A stretch of DNA of 64,000 nt from an uncultured Vibrio sp. (lineage in GTDB: Bacteria > Pseudomonadota > Gammaproteobacteria > Enterobacterales > Vibrionaceae), in NCBI RefSeq assembly GCF_963675395.1, contig NZ_OY776222.1:868001-932000 (forward strand), read 5' to 3'. Positions within the stretch are counted from its first letter, which is position 1; each line of letters opens with the position of its first letter. This document shows, piece after piece, positions 7,930-16,639 of the stretch. The notes below the pieces were generated by a model. That model had not been told where the DNA came from. It saw only the letters and a list, made by a program, of their open reading frames with translations, and did no database searches. The position numbers and the translations under genes are program-made.

Positions 7930-10533
7930 ATGAAAAAAACACTGATTACATTATCGGTGGGACTGGCACTTTCCGCTGTTGCCAATGCCGACGTTTTGAT
8001 TACGGAATATGTTGAAGGTGGCAGTTATAATAAAGCGATTGAGCTGTACAACAATGGCGTAGAAAGTGTTTCTCTCTCTAACTACACGCTGGCACGTTAT
8101 AAAGACGGCTCCACAACCCCGACAGAAATGGTTAGTTTGAACGGTACATTGGCGGCGCAAGAACTGTTGGTTGTACAGAACAATCTAGCAGAGCTGTCAC
8201 TTTCTTCTGATGTCGCCACTATCATTTCTTCTGGCCTGGTACACAATGGTGGTGATGCGGTTGCGCTTCTGAATAACGGTATTGTGGTCGATATTGTTGG
8301 TGATGTGCCAACAACCAGTGGTTGGGGTAAAGATATCACCCTGCGTCGTATAGGCCGTACAGCGAGTGCGGTATACGATGAAAGTGACTGGAGCGACTAC
8401 GCTAAAGATACCTTTGACGGTCTGGGAAGCCTATCTGATGAAACGACAGATAACACCATTCCCGACGCGACAGCCACAACGATTATGCAAATACAAGGGG
8501 AGTTCTGGAGTTCACCTCTCATTGATTCTGGGTACGAATCTCAAGAGTATTTTGAAGTGACAGGTATCGTGACTGCTATTCAAACCTCCGCACTAGGGAA
8601 TGATCTTCCGGTAGGATTCTTCCTGCAAGACCAGTATGGGGACGGTAACGACAATACCTCTGACGCCATCTTCGTTAAAGGTGATATTAATGGCATTGAA
8701 GTCGGCAATACCGTGACTGTGCAAGGTAAAGCCTATGAAAGCTATGGCTGGACTCAACTGATTGATACACATGTCAATCATATCGAACCTACCCAAATAA
8801 CGATCACTCCAACCCCTCTGCGTAAACTGGATACTGACGAAAGTTTCGACTTCACGCTGGAGCGTCATGAAGGCATGCTTATTGAGTTAGACCAAGCGGC
8901 CGACATGCACATCACGCGAACGTTCAGCTTTGATTATGATGCTTACCGCTACAATATGATGGCATCGTATGAGCGGGTTAACCTACAAATGAACCAGAAA
9001 AATGTACCGGGGTCCGTCGAAGCGCTAGCTCAGGACAATGAGAATAAAGACCGCCGAATCTACATTGAGTCATTCCAAAAAGCAGCTAATGGTGTTGTAC
9101 CTTGGTACAGCGAGTTTCTGGCAGAAAGTGCGATTCCAATGGAGGACGGTACGACGACCAGTGATGATTATATCCGTATCGATGACACGATTAACGGGCT
9201 TCAGGGTGTATTAGGGTATTCATACAGTGACTTCCGTCTGTATGTAACCAATCAAGCAACCCAGGACACGTTTATTCATAACAATGATCGTACCACTGCT
9301 CCTGACGTTGCCGATGGTGATCTACGTGTTGCTACTTTCAACGTACTTAACTACTTTAACTCTCCATTTGGTGGCGCTGAGAACCCTTATGGTGACAACC
9401 GTGGTGCTGAAACTTTCGATGAGTTTGAACGTCAGGGCGACAAAATTGCAAAAGCTATTGTCTCGATGGATGCGGATATCGTTGGCTTGATGGAGATTGA
9501 AAACAATGGCTTCGGCGAAGAGTCCGCTGTCGCGCATTTGGTCAATAAAATTAACCTTCTTATTCAAGATGAGTCAGACCAGTATTCGTATGTCTCCAGT
9601 GAAGATTATGAATACGTAGGTACCGATGCAATCACCAACCAAGTGATATTCAAACCTTCTAAAGTCACACTCGATACTTACCGACTGATTAAAATGCCGG
9701 AGCAACACGCCACAGAAGGTGAAGATACCGACAACTATCAGAGGGATGCCATTACGCCAACTTTCCGTATCAAAGGTAGTGATGAGACCATTACGGTGTC
9801 TGTTAACCACTTCAAGTCAAAGGGCTCAACCTGCTGGGAAGATGTGAATCTGCAGAATGACGAAGATCCTGATGGACAGGGTTCATGTGAAAACTTCCGA
9901 GTATCGGCTGCCCAACATTTGGGTACCGAGTTAGCTAAAATCGACGGACATAAGCTGATTCTGGGTGACCTGAACTCCTACGCCAGCGAAGATCCGATTT
10001 TGTTGCTAACCGATCTACCAGACGGCTACTCGGTAACCCCGGCTCGCGATACCTTTATTGGAAGTGAAGAAATGGACGGTGCTCAGCCAGAAAGTCTCAC
10101 ACAGTCATTTGGCTACCGAAATGTGATTAGAGAGATACACCCTGACTCATACAGTTATTCTTACGATGATACACTAGGTACACTCGATTATATTTTGGCA
10201 GATGCTGATACAGCGGAAAACAACGTTGTTGACGCTATCGACTGGAATATTAACTCGCCGGAATCAACTTATGTTGACTACTCGACGGAATACTCGGGTG
10301 ATCTACCGAAATATTACGATATTTATCGAGCTTCCGACCACGATCCTGCGGTGGTTGTACTTGCGTTTGGCAAGGATGATAAACATAAACCCGGCAAGCA
10401 CCCTAATCATCCTAACAAGCACCACAAACATAAGAATAAGCACAACCAGTCAGACAGCAAACATAAAAATAAGCACAACCATTCAGACAATAGAAACAAG
10501 CCAAAGAAACCTTGGTTTCAAGGCTATCACTAA
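7930..10533 (+). CDS. Extracellular nuclease, LTD plus endonuclease/exonuclease/phosphatase fold
   Basis: An 867-residue exported nuclease of the Xds/ExeM type. A signal peptide (KKTLITLSVGLALSAVANA) leads into a lamin-tail-like domain (DVLITEYVEGGSYNKAIELYNNG). An OB-like region around residues 175-300 follows, and then a long EEP phosphoesterase domain from LRVATFNVLNYF to the terminal ASDHDPAVVVLAF. Active-site motifs seen are GLMEIENNG, SVNHFKSKG, LGDLNSY and SDHDP. The final 50 residues are a His/Lys/Asn-rich tail containing an 11-residue tandem repeat and no GlyGly-CTERM anchor, suggesting release or attachment to anionic polymers. ATG 7930 follows GGATGAG by 8 nt; ATG 7918 is an alternative. 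Likely role: digestion of extracellular DNA for phosphate, or biofilm turnover. Confidence 0.9.
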   Translation: MKKTLITLSVGLALSAVANADVLITEYVEGGSYNKAIELYNNGVESVSLSNYTLARYKDGSTTPTEMVSLNGTLAAQELLVVQNNLAELSLSSDVATIISSGLVHNGGDAVALLNNGIVVDIVGDVPTTSGWGKDITLRRIGRTASAVYDESDWSDYAKDTFDGLGSLSDETTDNTIPDATATTIMQIQGEFWSSPLIDSGYESQEYFEVTGIVTAIQTSALGNDLPVGFFLQDQYGDGNDNTSDAIFVKGDINGIEVGNTVTVQGKAYESYGWTQLIDTHVNHIEPTQITITPTPLRKLDTDESFDFTLERHEGMLIELDQAADMHITRTFSFDYDAYRYNMMASYERVNLQMNQKNVPGSVEALAQDNENKDRRIYIESFQKAANGVVPWYSEFLAESAIPMEDGTTTSDDYIRIDDTINGLQGVLGYSYSDFRLYVTNQATQDTFIHNNDRTTAPDVADGDLRVATFNVLNYFNSPFGGAENPYGDNRGAETFDEFERQGDKIAKAIVSMDADIVGLMEIENNGFGEESAVAHLVNKINLLIQDESDQYSYVSSEDYEYVGTDAITNQVIFKPSKVTLDTYRLIKMPEQHATEGEDTDNYQRDAITPTFRIKGSDETITVSVNHFKSKGSTCWEDVNLQNDEDPDGQGSCENFRVSAAQHLGTELAKIDGHKLILGDLNSYASEDPILLLTDLPDGYSVTPARDTFIGSEEMDGAQPESLTQSFGYRNVIREIHPDSYSYSYDDTLGTLDYILADADTAENNVVDAIDWNINSPESTYVDYSTEYSGDLPKYYDIYRASDHDPAVVVLAFGKDDKHKPGKHPNHPNKHHKHKNKHNQSDSKHKNKHNHSDNRNKPKKPWFQGYH
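10426..10491 (+). repeat. Two tandem copies of a 33-nt unit in the nuclease tail
   Basis: Positions 10426-10458 and 10459-10491 are two copies of a 33-nt unit starting AAACATAA and differing at only a few bases. Each encodes 11 residues of the pattern KHKNKHN-(Q/H)-SDx. The unit is in frame, so copy-number change would lengthen or shorten the charged tail without a frameshift. Confidence 0.85.
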
Positions 10534-10641
10534 GAAAATGAGCTTTTACTGGAGTTCATCGATTTAGGCGTATTTTAGCGGTATGAATAGGCTTGTATGC
10601 TGTTGTTACCAATAAAGATGTTATCTAAATCACAAGCATCT

Positions 10642-10686
10642 AAGCCCGGTCATGAAGTGTAATACTCACATTCTGCCGGGCTTTTT
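10642..10686 (+). terminator. Rho-independent terminator after the nuclease gene
   Basis: AAGCCCGG pairs with CCGGGCTT, and the run of Ts begins at 10682. It lies 109 nt after the nuclease stop, and its strand matches the nuclease. Confidence 0.75.
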
Positions 10687-10772
10687 CTTCGCTCATATAT
10701 TGGTTTTGGTTTCCCTGTTTCACGGGACAAAGAAGGGTACCAGCTTTCTGTACCTGAGCTAATCCAAGGTTC

Positions 10773-11687
10773 TTAATAGTCATCATCTAATGCGTTATTA
10801 AATTCTTTGCTCAGCCAAGACTTAAGAGTAAGAACATTTTCGTTACGCAGTTTTTCTGGTTTGCAAACAAAGAAAAATTCCAGATGGGGGTTTTTAACTG
10901 GCTTACCTACTTCTACCAACAAACCGTGCTTGATTTCGTCGCGCACGAATAATCGGTGAGTGACGAAAACGCCTAGTTTCCGAATTGCTGCCTGAACGGC
11001 ATGGATGGAAGCAATAAAACTCAAATTATTACGCTGTTTGGGGACGGGGAGCGAGTTACCCTGACACCAGATGCTCCAATCTTGCTTTCTACGCAGGTTT
11101 TCGGCATAAATCGCGGGGTAGCGTTGTAACAAGTCTGCAGAGGTAGGGGGTTCTTGCGATGGTTGTAATAAGTCTGGGCTGCAAACAAGCAAGAGTTCAT
11201 CATCCCCGAGTTTTTCACAATAGTAATCTTCCCATTCATCGGGGGTTCCGTGAATGATCGCGACATCCACACCTTCTTGGTTTAAATCAAATGGGCCGAT
11301 TAAGTTTGAGAGGCGAATGTCCACATTGGGCGCATATTGCTGGAAATTATTTACTCTTGGCACCCACCAATGTATCGCCAGAGAGTTGATCATATTTAGG
11401 GTGATTCGATTTGATTGTGGCTGATGAGTGACGGATTCTGTCGCCTCGACAATCGTTTTTAGTGCCGGAGCAATGTCGCTGTAGTATTTCTGGCCAATGG
11501 AGTTGAGCTGAACCTGCCTGCCAACACGCTGAAACAACGGTTGCCCGATAAGAGACTCTAGGCTTTTTATTGCTTGGCTGATTGCAGAATGGCTCACGCT
11601 AAGCACGCTAGCCGCTTCGGTCATACTGCCGGTTTCTGCAACCGCAACAAAGGCGTAAAGAGATTTCAGTGGTGGTCGTTTATTCAT
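10773..11687 (-). CDS. LysR-family transcriptional regulator (GcvA-like)
   Basis: A 304-residue LysR regulator. The N-terminal winged helix-turn-helix reads PPLKSLYAFVAVAETGSMTEAASVLSVSHSAISQAIKSLE (split here only by function: recognition helix SHSAISQAIK), followed by the substrate-binding fold from about residue 90. The opening and spacing resemble GcvA-type LysR proteins. It is divergent from the EamA exporter at 11783 with a 95-nt shared promoter region, the classical arrangement in which a LysR protein controls the neighbouring gene. The effector is unknown; an amino acid or metabolite exported by the neighbour is a reasonable guess. Confidence 0.88.
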   Translation of the reverse strand: MNKRPPLKSLYAFVAVAETGSMTEAASVLSVSHSAISQAIKSLESLIGQPLFQRVGRQVQLNSIGQKYYSDIAPALKTIVEATESVTHQPQSNRITLNMINSLAIHWWVPRVNNFQQYAPNVDIRLSNLIGPFDLNQEGVDVAIIHGTPDEWEDYYCEKLGDDELLLVCSPDLLQPSQEPPTSADLLQRYPAIYAENLRRKQDWSIWCQGNSLPVPKQRNNLSFIASIHAVQAAIRKLGVFVTHRLFVRDEIKHGLLVEVGKPVKNPHLEFFFVCKPEKLRNENVLTLKSWLSKEFNNALDDDY

Positions 11688-11782
11688 TTGTAAGTTTATC
11701 TAACAGGTTTGTTTAAATATATTCGTTTTTTTCTCTGTTGTCATTGCACTAGTATGAGCGCGTCGATAAGGAGAATATTACT

Positions 11783-12703
11783 TTGCTGAAAAATCATGCT
11801 GTACCTTATATGCTAATTTCAACGTTCAGTCTGTCGTTGATTGGACTTCTATTAAAAAAACTTACCGAAATGATGGGCATTGAGCTGCTTACGTTTCTAC
11901 GTTTTCTTATGCCAACATTATTACTTTTTGCAATCGTATTGGCTGCAAAGCTACCTCTGCCACCACGCAACGTAGTAAAGCCTATTATTATTCGTGGGCT
12001 ATGTATTGCTGCATGCCAACTCTGCTTTATTGCGTCTTTGAATACGTTATCGCTGGTTGAAAGCTCAGTGCTGTTTGCGACCGGGCCGCTCTTTATTGCC
12101 GTTTTAGAAAAGCTGTTTTTTAAAGTAAAGATTAAAACTGAAACGAAATTTGGTCTAGCGGCTACTTTTCTTGGCGTCTTAATGTTGGCAGGGGATGTGT
12201 CTGGAATTCAGTTTCGACCGGAACTTCTGATCGGTTTAGCTTCGGGATTATTTAGTGCAGGGTCACAGGTGAGTCTTTTTCGTGCCAGCAAGGGGGAGGT
12301 GAAGCCTTCTGTTTTTAATAGCTGGACATTTCTTATCGCTGCAGTGAGCGTTCTACCGTTATTGTTCATCTCAGGCTTGTCAGAACCGGACATGCAGATT
12401 TTATTAGTGCCGCAGGGTAATTTATTGGCGTGGATATGCCTTTTGGCGCTCTCGATATTCGTTGTCGGCAATCAAATATTTCGCTCTAAAGCTTACCGAT
12501 TGGCAGAAAGTAACTCGCAACTTGCCCCTTTGATTTTTACCAATCTACTGTTTACAGCGATATGGCAGGTACTGTTTTTTGATGAGAGTTTTTCTAACTA
12601 TCAGGTTGTGGGCATTGCGCTGATCATTCTAGCTGCGCTAATGAATAGTTTTGCCACCAAAGTATTCAGGCATTTCTTTCATACCCCAGTTCATCACGTT
12701 TGA
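11783..12703 (+). CDS. EamA/DMT-family exporter with TTG start
   Basis: A 306-residue, ten-helix drug/metabolite transporter with two EamA repeats (first repeat through LSLVESSVLFATGPLFIAVLEKLFF, second ending in the SNYQVVGIALIILAALMN region). The start appears to be TTG 11783: AAGGAG at 11768-11773 is well placed for it, while the first in-frame ATG (11810) lies too far away and would cut into the first helix. It is divergent from a LysR gene and probably controlled by it. Substrate unknown. It is a different subfamily from the EamA protein at 6358. Confidence 0.84.
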   Translation: MLKNHAVPYMLISTFSLSLIGLLLKKLTEMMGIELLTFLRFLMPTLLLFAIVLAAKLPLPPRNVVKPIIIRGLCIAACQLCFIASLNTLSLVESSVLFATGPLFIAVLEKLFFKVKIKTETKFGLAATFLGVLMLAGDVSGIQFRPELLIGLASGLFSAGSQVSLFRASKGEVKPSVFNSWTFLIAAVSVLPLLFISGLSEPDMQILLVPQGNLLAWICLLALSIFVVGNQIFRSKAYRLAESNSQLAPLIFTNLLFTAIWQVLFFDESFSNYQVVGIALIILAALMNSFATKVFRHFFHTPVHHV

Positions 12704-12765
12704 ATGGATGTGAACCCATACAATATTGATTCACTCCTAGGCAAAAATACATGGGTAGAAATTGA

Positions 12766-12790
12766 AAGAGGGCTGGTAAACCAGCCCTTG
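12766..12790 (-). terminator. Hairpin after the gluconokinase gene
   Basis: GGGCTGGT pairs with ACCAGCCC around 12770-12787. Read on the minus strand the stem is followed by CTCTTTCAATTT, a moderate T tract, just beyond the end of the gene at 12796. Confidence 0.5.
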
Positions 12791-12795
12791 CTTGA

Positions 12796-13278
12796 TCAAA
12801 CTTTTGATAGAATATCGTCGACCACTTTTTGCGGTGGCTGATTGATATCGATGCAAATCGCTTCTTCTTCGCTCGGTTCTATCAGAGTGTTAAACTGGCT
12901 CTCTAACATGGCCGACCCTTGAAAGTAGTGATCTTTTCTGGTCTTAAGCCGTGACCATATTGTGTCAAAATCGCCTTTTAAATAGCAGAACGTGAGATCG
13001 TTACAGCCTGCTCTTAACGTTTCTCTGTACTCGGGCTTCAGTGCAGAACACGCCAATACCAAGTTGTCTTGTTCTTGGATGAGCGCATTGAGCGTTAACA
13101 GCCACTCTTTTCTGTCTTCATCTGTTAGAGGAATACCATTCCTCATTTTTTCAACGTTTTCCGTTGGGTGGTAATCATCACCATCGAAAAAAGGAATGTT
13201 CAAAGATTTTGCCAGCGAGTCGCCGATGGAAGATTTACCGCACCCAGAAACACCCATAACGACAAATTTTTTATTCAT
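12796..13278 (-). CDS. gntK: Gluconokinase
   Basis: A 160-residue carbohydrate kinase of the GntK family, which phosphorylates D-gluconate to 6-phosphogluconate for the Entner-Doudoroff or pentose phosphate routes. The P-loop GVSGCGKSS is at residues 9-17, followed by FFDGDDYHPTENVEKMRNGIPLTDEDR, a hallmark of GntK (given here as separate motifs DGDDYHP and GIPLTDEDR), then LACSALKPEYR and the YLKGDF segment. It lies 34 nt after a TRAP permease gene in the same direction. Together with the GntR-like operators upstream of the transporter, this argues that the transporter carries gluconate or a related sugar acid. Confidence 0.92.
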   Translation of the reverse strand: MNKKFVVMGVSGCGKSSIGDSLAKSLNIPFFDGDDYHPTENVEKMRNGIPLTDEDRKEWLLTLNALIQEQDNLVLACSALKPEYRETLRAGCNDLTFCYLKGDFDTIWSRLKTRKDHYFQGSAMLESQFNTLIEPSEEEAICIDINQPPQKVVDDILSKV

Positions 13279-13312
13279 AGTATCAACTCATAATTAGGCT
13301 TCACGGGTAAGC

Positions 13313-14749
13313 TTATCGCCACCATAATGCAAGCTCAGGGAACATGATAACCAGAGCAAGAACACAAACTTGTAGTGCTATAAACGGAAGTAGTGCGGTA
13401 AATATTTCACCTAGACTAATGTCTTTGGGCGCAACAGATTTTAGATAAAACGCTGCCGGACCAAACGGTGGAGATAAGAACGCGACCTGCATATTCAGAC
13501 AGAACACCACACCAAACCAAATTGGATCCATTCCAAGGCCAGTAATGATCGGGACGAAAATCGGCATAGTCAGTAATGCAACGCCTACCCAGTCGAGGAA
13601 CATACCCAGAACAAACAGGATTGCCATCATGATAAGCAGGGTAGACATTGGGTTACCACCACTTGCCGCAAGAATGGTTTCCTCAACAAAGTCGATACCA
13701 CCCATCAGGTTGTAAACGCCAACCAGAGCTGAAGCGCCGATACCAATCCACATGATCATGCCGCAGGTACGCATGGTTGCGATGGAAGACTCTTTGACCA
13801 TTTTCCAATTTAGCTCTTTACGAATCGCAGCACTGATAGCAATACCTACCACGCCCAGCGCAGAAGCTTCGGTGACTGATGCGACACCGGTGTAAATACT
13901 ACCGAGCACCGTAGCAACCGATAGCAGAGGGAAGAACAGTGCTTTGAAGTAGCTCGGGTGAGCTTCAGCATCTTTGGCCAGATCTTCTTCTGACGGCAGT
14001 GGTGCAAGCGCTGGATTAAGCTTACAGCGAATCAGTACGTAAGCCATGTAGAACATAGCCAGAATGAACGCTGGTAAAAATGCCGCTTTAAATAGCTCGC
14101 CAATCGATACAGACGCTGATAAACCATAAATAATCAGTACGATACTTGGCGGAAGCATAGTACCTAACGCACCGCCAGCACACGTTGTACCAATTGCTAG
14201 CTTACGGTCATAACCTAGTCTTAGCATTTGTGGCAACGCAAGAATACCAAGGAGCACTGTTTCACCACCGATAACGCCCGACATAGAAGCAAGGATCACG
14301 GCAACAAGTAAGGTCTGAACCGCGACACCGCCCCGTACTTTACGGCCGACACTTTTCATTGCATCGAACAGGTCTCGAGCGATTCCTGAGCGGTCGAGTA
14401 ACGCAGCCATCAGCACAAACATCGGCACCGCAAGGAACACATAACCACTTACGAAGCTGAAAATACGGCTGGTGATAAGTGGTAGCGCATCGACACCAAA
14501 CCAGCCTAAGGTAAAGATCAGTGCGACAAGACCTGTTACGAAAGCGAGTTGCATGCCAGTCAACAATAGACCAATCATCAATACCAGCATCAACAAGCTG
14601 CCATACTCGATTCCAATTGATGACAAGTTCGAGGTGAAGGTTTGCACACCGACCCATCCTAAAGCAGCTGCTAAGGTCAGAAGGCCCATGACAAGGAACA
14701 CAGGTTTGTAGCTCGCCACAGTAGGTTTGGTAGAAGATAAATTATTCAT
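13313..14749 (-). CDS. TRAP transporter large permease (DctM type)
   Basis: A 478-residue large membrane subunit of a tripartite ATP-independent periplasmic transporter, with about twelve to thirteen membrane helices. Family features visible are VFLAVPMFVLMAALLDRSGIARDLF (motifs PMFVLMA and SGIA), GGALGTMLPPSIVLIIYG and the C-terminal LSPPFGPAAFYLK. It has a somewhat longer N-terminus than many DctM proteins. It uses a sodium or proton gradient to import substrate delivered by the DctP protein. The start overlaps the end of the small permease gene by 8 nt, indicating translational coupling. By context the substrate is gluconate or a similar sugar acid (inference). Confidence 0.93.
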   Translation of the reverse strand: MNNLSSTKPTVASYKPVFLVMGLLTLAAALGWVGVQTFTSNLSSIGIEYGSLLMLVLMIGLLLTGMQLAFVTGLVALIFTLGWFGVDALPLITSRIFSFVSGYVFLAVPMFVLMAALLDRSGIARDLFDAMKSVGRKVRGGVAVQTLLVAVILASMSGVIGGETVLLGILALPQMLRLGYDRKLAIGTTCAGGALGTMLPPSIVLIIYGLSASVSIGELFKAAFLPAFILAMFYMAYVLIRCKLNPALAPLPSEEDLAKDAEAHPSYFKALFFPLLSVATVLGSIYTGVASVTEASALGVVGIAISAAIRKELNWKMVKESSIATMRTCGMIMWIGIGASALVGVYNLMGGIDFVEETILAASGGNPMSTLLIMMAILFVLGMFLDWVGVALLTMPIFVPIITGLGMDPIWFGVVFCLNMQVAFLSPPFGPAAFYLKSVAPKDISLGEIFTALLPFIALQVCVLALVIMFPELALWWR

Positions 14750-15290
14750 CGCCTTCTTCCCTCATTTGTTGAATTTCTCTAATCAGATGCAAAATGAACT
14801 GAATAAACATTAAGCAAACGGTAAATAGAATGATGCCTTTAAGCAGGGCTGGGAATGGTGGATTCCAAGCGGAGCCCGAGGTTTCTAATCTCAATCCACC
14901 CCAAGGTGCAAACCACGAGTTAGCAACAGTTTGCCACGCTGCATAAATCAACAATCCACTAAATAGCAGTCCAGCTAAGTGGTGAAAGACATTCAGATAG
15001 TGCTTTGCCTTTTGTGATACTGCATCGTAAACGAGAACAACTCTTACGTGTTTGTCGGTTGCCAGAGCGTAAGCACCACCGATGACAAACAGTGCGCCAC
15101 CAATAAAGGAGGCGGTTTCGTGTACCCACATGGTTGGTGAGTTAAACAAATAGCGACTTGCGACTTCATAAAATGAAATGAGGACGGTGGCAACAAACAA
15201 TAAACTAAACAGCTCACTGATTTTGGTTATTGCTTTGTCGAGTATATTGTGAGGCATTTCAGCCACGACATTTGTGTCTGATTCTTTCAT
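14742..15290 (-). CDS. TRAP transporter small permease (DctQ type)
   Basis: A 182-residue protein with four membrane helices, the small membrane subunit of the TRAP system. It contains the DctQ-typical segment SRYLFNSPTMWVHETASFIGGALFVIGG (motifs RYLFNSPTMWV and ALATDKHVRVVLVYD) and ends in a charged tail. It overlaps the following large-subunit gene by 8 nt and lies 53 nt after the binding-protein gene, with a short hairpin in the gap. It is required for assembly and function of the transporter together with DctM and DctP. Confidence 0.9.
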   Translation of the reverse strand: MKESDTNVVAEMPHNILDKAITKISELFSLLFVATVLISFYEVASRYLFNSPTMWVHETASFIGGALFVIGGAYALATDKHVRVVLVYDAVSQKAKHYLNVFHHLAGLLFSGLLIYAAWQTVANSWFAPWGGLRLETSGSAWNPPFPALLKGIILFTVCLMFIQFILHLIREIQQMREEGDE

Positions 15291-15312
15291 ATGTCTACTT
15301 CCAAATGAAATA

Positions 15313-15330
15313 GGGAGGAGTAAATCTCCC
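15313..15330 (-). promoter_or_regulatory. Short hairpin between dctP-type and dctQ-type genes
   Basis: GGGAG pairs with CTCCC across an 8-nt loop in the only gap of the operon. It could stabilise the transcript end of the binding-protein gene or partly reduce expression of the membrane subunits. It is too short to be called a strong terminator on the minus strand. Confidence 0.4.
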
Positions 15331-15343
15331 TTTTTTTAACAAC

Positions 15344-16360
15344 TTATAGAAGGCCAGAATCTTTTAGGTAAGTCGTAATAGAATCGTAAACCTTCTTAGC
15401 ATTTGGAGAGAGTTCGGCATATTTTTCCCACTCGCCCATCGCTATCAGACGGAACTTCTTACGCTCTTCTTCCGACCAATCGTGAATGGTGATGTTAGGG
15501 TTCGCCTCTGCTTCTTTTACGGCTTTCTGGTCTGCAATACGTAACTGAGTTGTAATATCTTCAGCGAAGTCACGCACCGATACCGTCATAATCTCTTGAA
15601 GATCGGCTGGTAGTTTGTCCCATTTTTTCTGACTCATTGAGATATCAATGGTTGGCAGAGAGTGGAAGCCCGGTTGAACAGGGTGAGTTGCGATATCGTT
15701 CATGCCTGCTTGATGGTTAGTAGAGAAAACGGTGTAGTCAGCAGCATCAATTACGCCTTTGCTCAAACCAGTAAAGACTTCGGAACCTGGCAGGTTTACT
15801 GGTGTTGCACCGGCTGCAGCAAACACTTGCTGAACCAAACCTTCTGGAGCTCGCAACTTAAGCCCTTTAAGGTCGTCAACACCGTTAAGTGGTACCTTAG
15901 ATACAAATGACTCGACACCTGTTGTTGAACCTCCAATGTATTTCACACCGTAAGGTGCATAAAGCTCAGTCATCAATTCATAACCACCACCGTAGTTGAT
16001 GTATTGGAGCAGTTGACGTGTATCAGACCACGCACCAACCATATTACCAATCAGACCAAAAGCAGGATCCTGGCCTGTGAAGTAACCCGTTGCGGTAATA
16101 TGACCGTCGATGATGCCCATTTTAATGGCACCTAGGGTTTCAGTATGTTTAACCACCGCACCCACTGGCAACAAGTCAATTTCAATACGACCACCAGACA
16201 TTTGCTCTACGCGCTCCGTCCATTGTTTTTGAACCTGGAAGTTCTTGTCACCAGATGGATCACTGGATTGAAATTTGAAGTTATAGTCAGCAGCGAAAGC
16301 GGAAGTTGATAGCAACGCTAGTGAGATAGCTGAAGTTAGGGATTTTTGTATGATGTTCAT
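15344..16360 (-). CDS. TRAP transporter substrate-binding protein (DctP type)
   Basis: A 338-residue periplasmic solute-binding protein. A signal peptide ends near SAFA-ADYNF. The mature part has the DctP fold signatures GGRIEIDLLPVGAVVKHTETLGAIKMGIIDG (short motifs GGRIEIDLLP and GIIDGH), then LKGLKLRAPEG with the carboxylate-binding Arg region and GVIDAADYT. It delivers an organic or sugar acid to the DctQM permease. It is the first gene of the operon dctP-dctQ-dctM-gntK, and its promoter region contains two GntR-like palindromes, which is why gluconate is the favoured substrate. Confidence 0.92.
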   Translation of the reverse strand: MNIIQKSLTSAISLALLSTSAFAADYNFKFQSSDPSGDKNFQVQKQWTERVEQMSGGRIEIDLLPVGAVVKHTETLGAIKMGIIDGHITATGYFTGQDPAFGLIGNMVGAWSDTRQLLQYINYGGGYELMTELYAPYGVKYIGGSTTGVESFVSKVPLNGVDDLKGLKLRAPEGLVQQVFAAAGATPVNLPGSEVFTGLSKGVIDAADYTVFSTNHQAGMNDIATHPVQPGFHSLPTIDISMSQKKWDKLPADLQEIMTVSVRDFAEDITTQLRIADQKAVKEAEANPNITIHDWSEEERKKFRLIAMGEWEKYAELSPNAKKVYDSITTYLKDSGLL

Positions 16361-16412
16361 TCATTCGTCCTTTAATTTGTATCGGATCTATTTGTATACT
16401 TATCACGCCCGA

Positions 16413-16428
16413 ATGTTACCGGGAACAT
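16413..16428. promoter_or_regulatory. GntR-like operator, site 1
   Basis: ATGTTACCGGGAACAT is an imperfect palindrome close to the ATGTTA-N4-TAACAT operator known for the LacI-family gluconate repressor GntR of E. coli. It lies 53 bp upstream of the TRAP binding-protein gene and 21 bp centre to centre from site 2. Confidence 0.75.
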
Positions 16429-16433
16429 TTGCA

Positions 16434-16449
16434 AAGTTACCGGTAACAT
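16434..16449. promoter_or_regulatory. GntR-like operator, site 2
   Basis: AAGTTACCGGTAACAT contains the perfect palindrome GTTACCGGTAAC at 16436-16447. The 21-bp spacing to site 1 puts both on one face of the helix, suggesting cooperative repression. It could also influence the divergent leuE gene. Confidence 0.75.
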
Positions 16450-16639
16450 TCGGTGAGTTCTAGGAGGCTGATCACGTTCTATAACATCTTTAATTAATTT
16501 CTAACATAAATGAGAGGTCTGTTATGAATGCGGTAATATCTGTCGCGTGAATTTTTATGGTCCGAGATAGACTTTGCTACTGGTTTCAGTTATATCTCGT
16601 GATTCCGTTAGATGTTTTTTTAAAAAAGGGTTGCTCGTC

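Noticed and set aside
14340..14657. 105-codon minus-strand ORF inside the TRAP large permease gene
   Set aside because: Same strand, different frame of a clear gene; composition (Cys, Arg, Trp rich) is that of a shadow frame.
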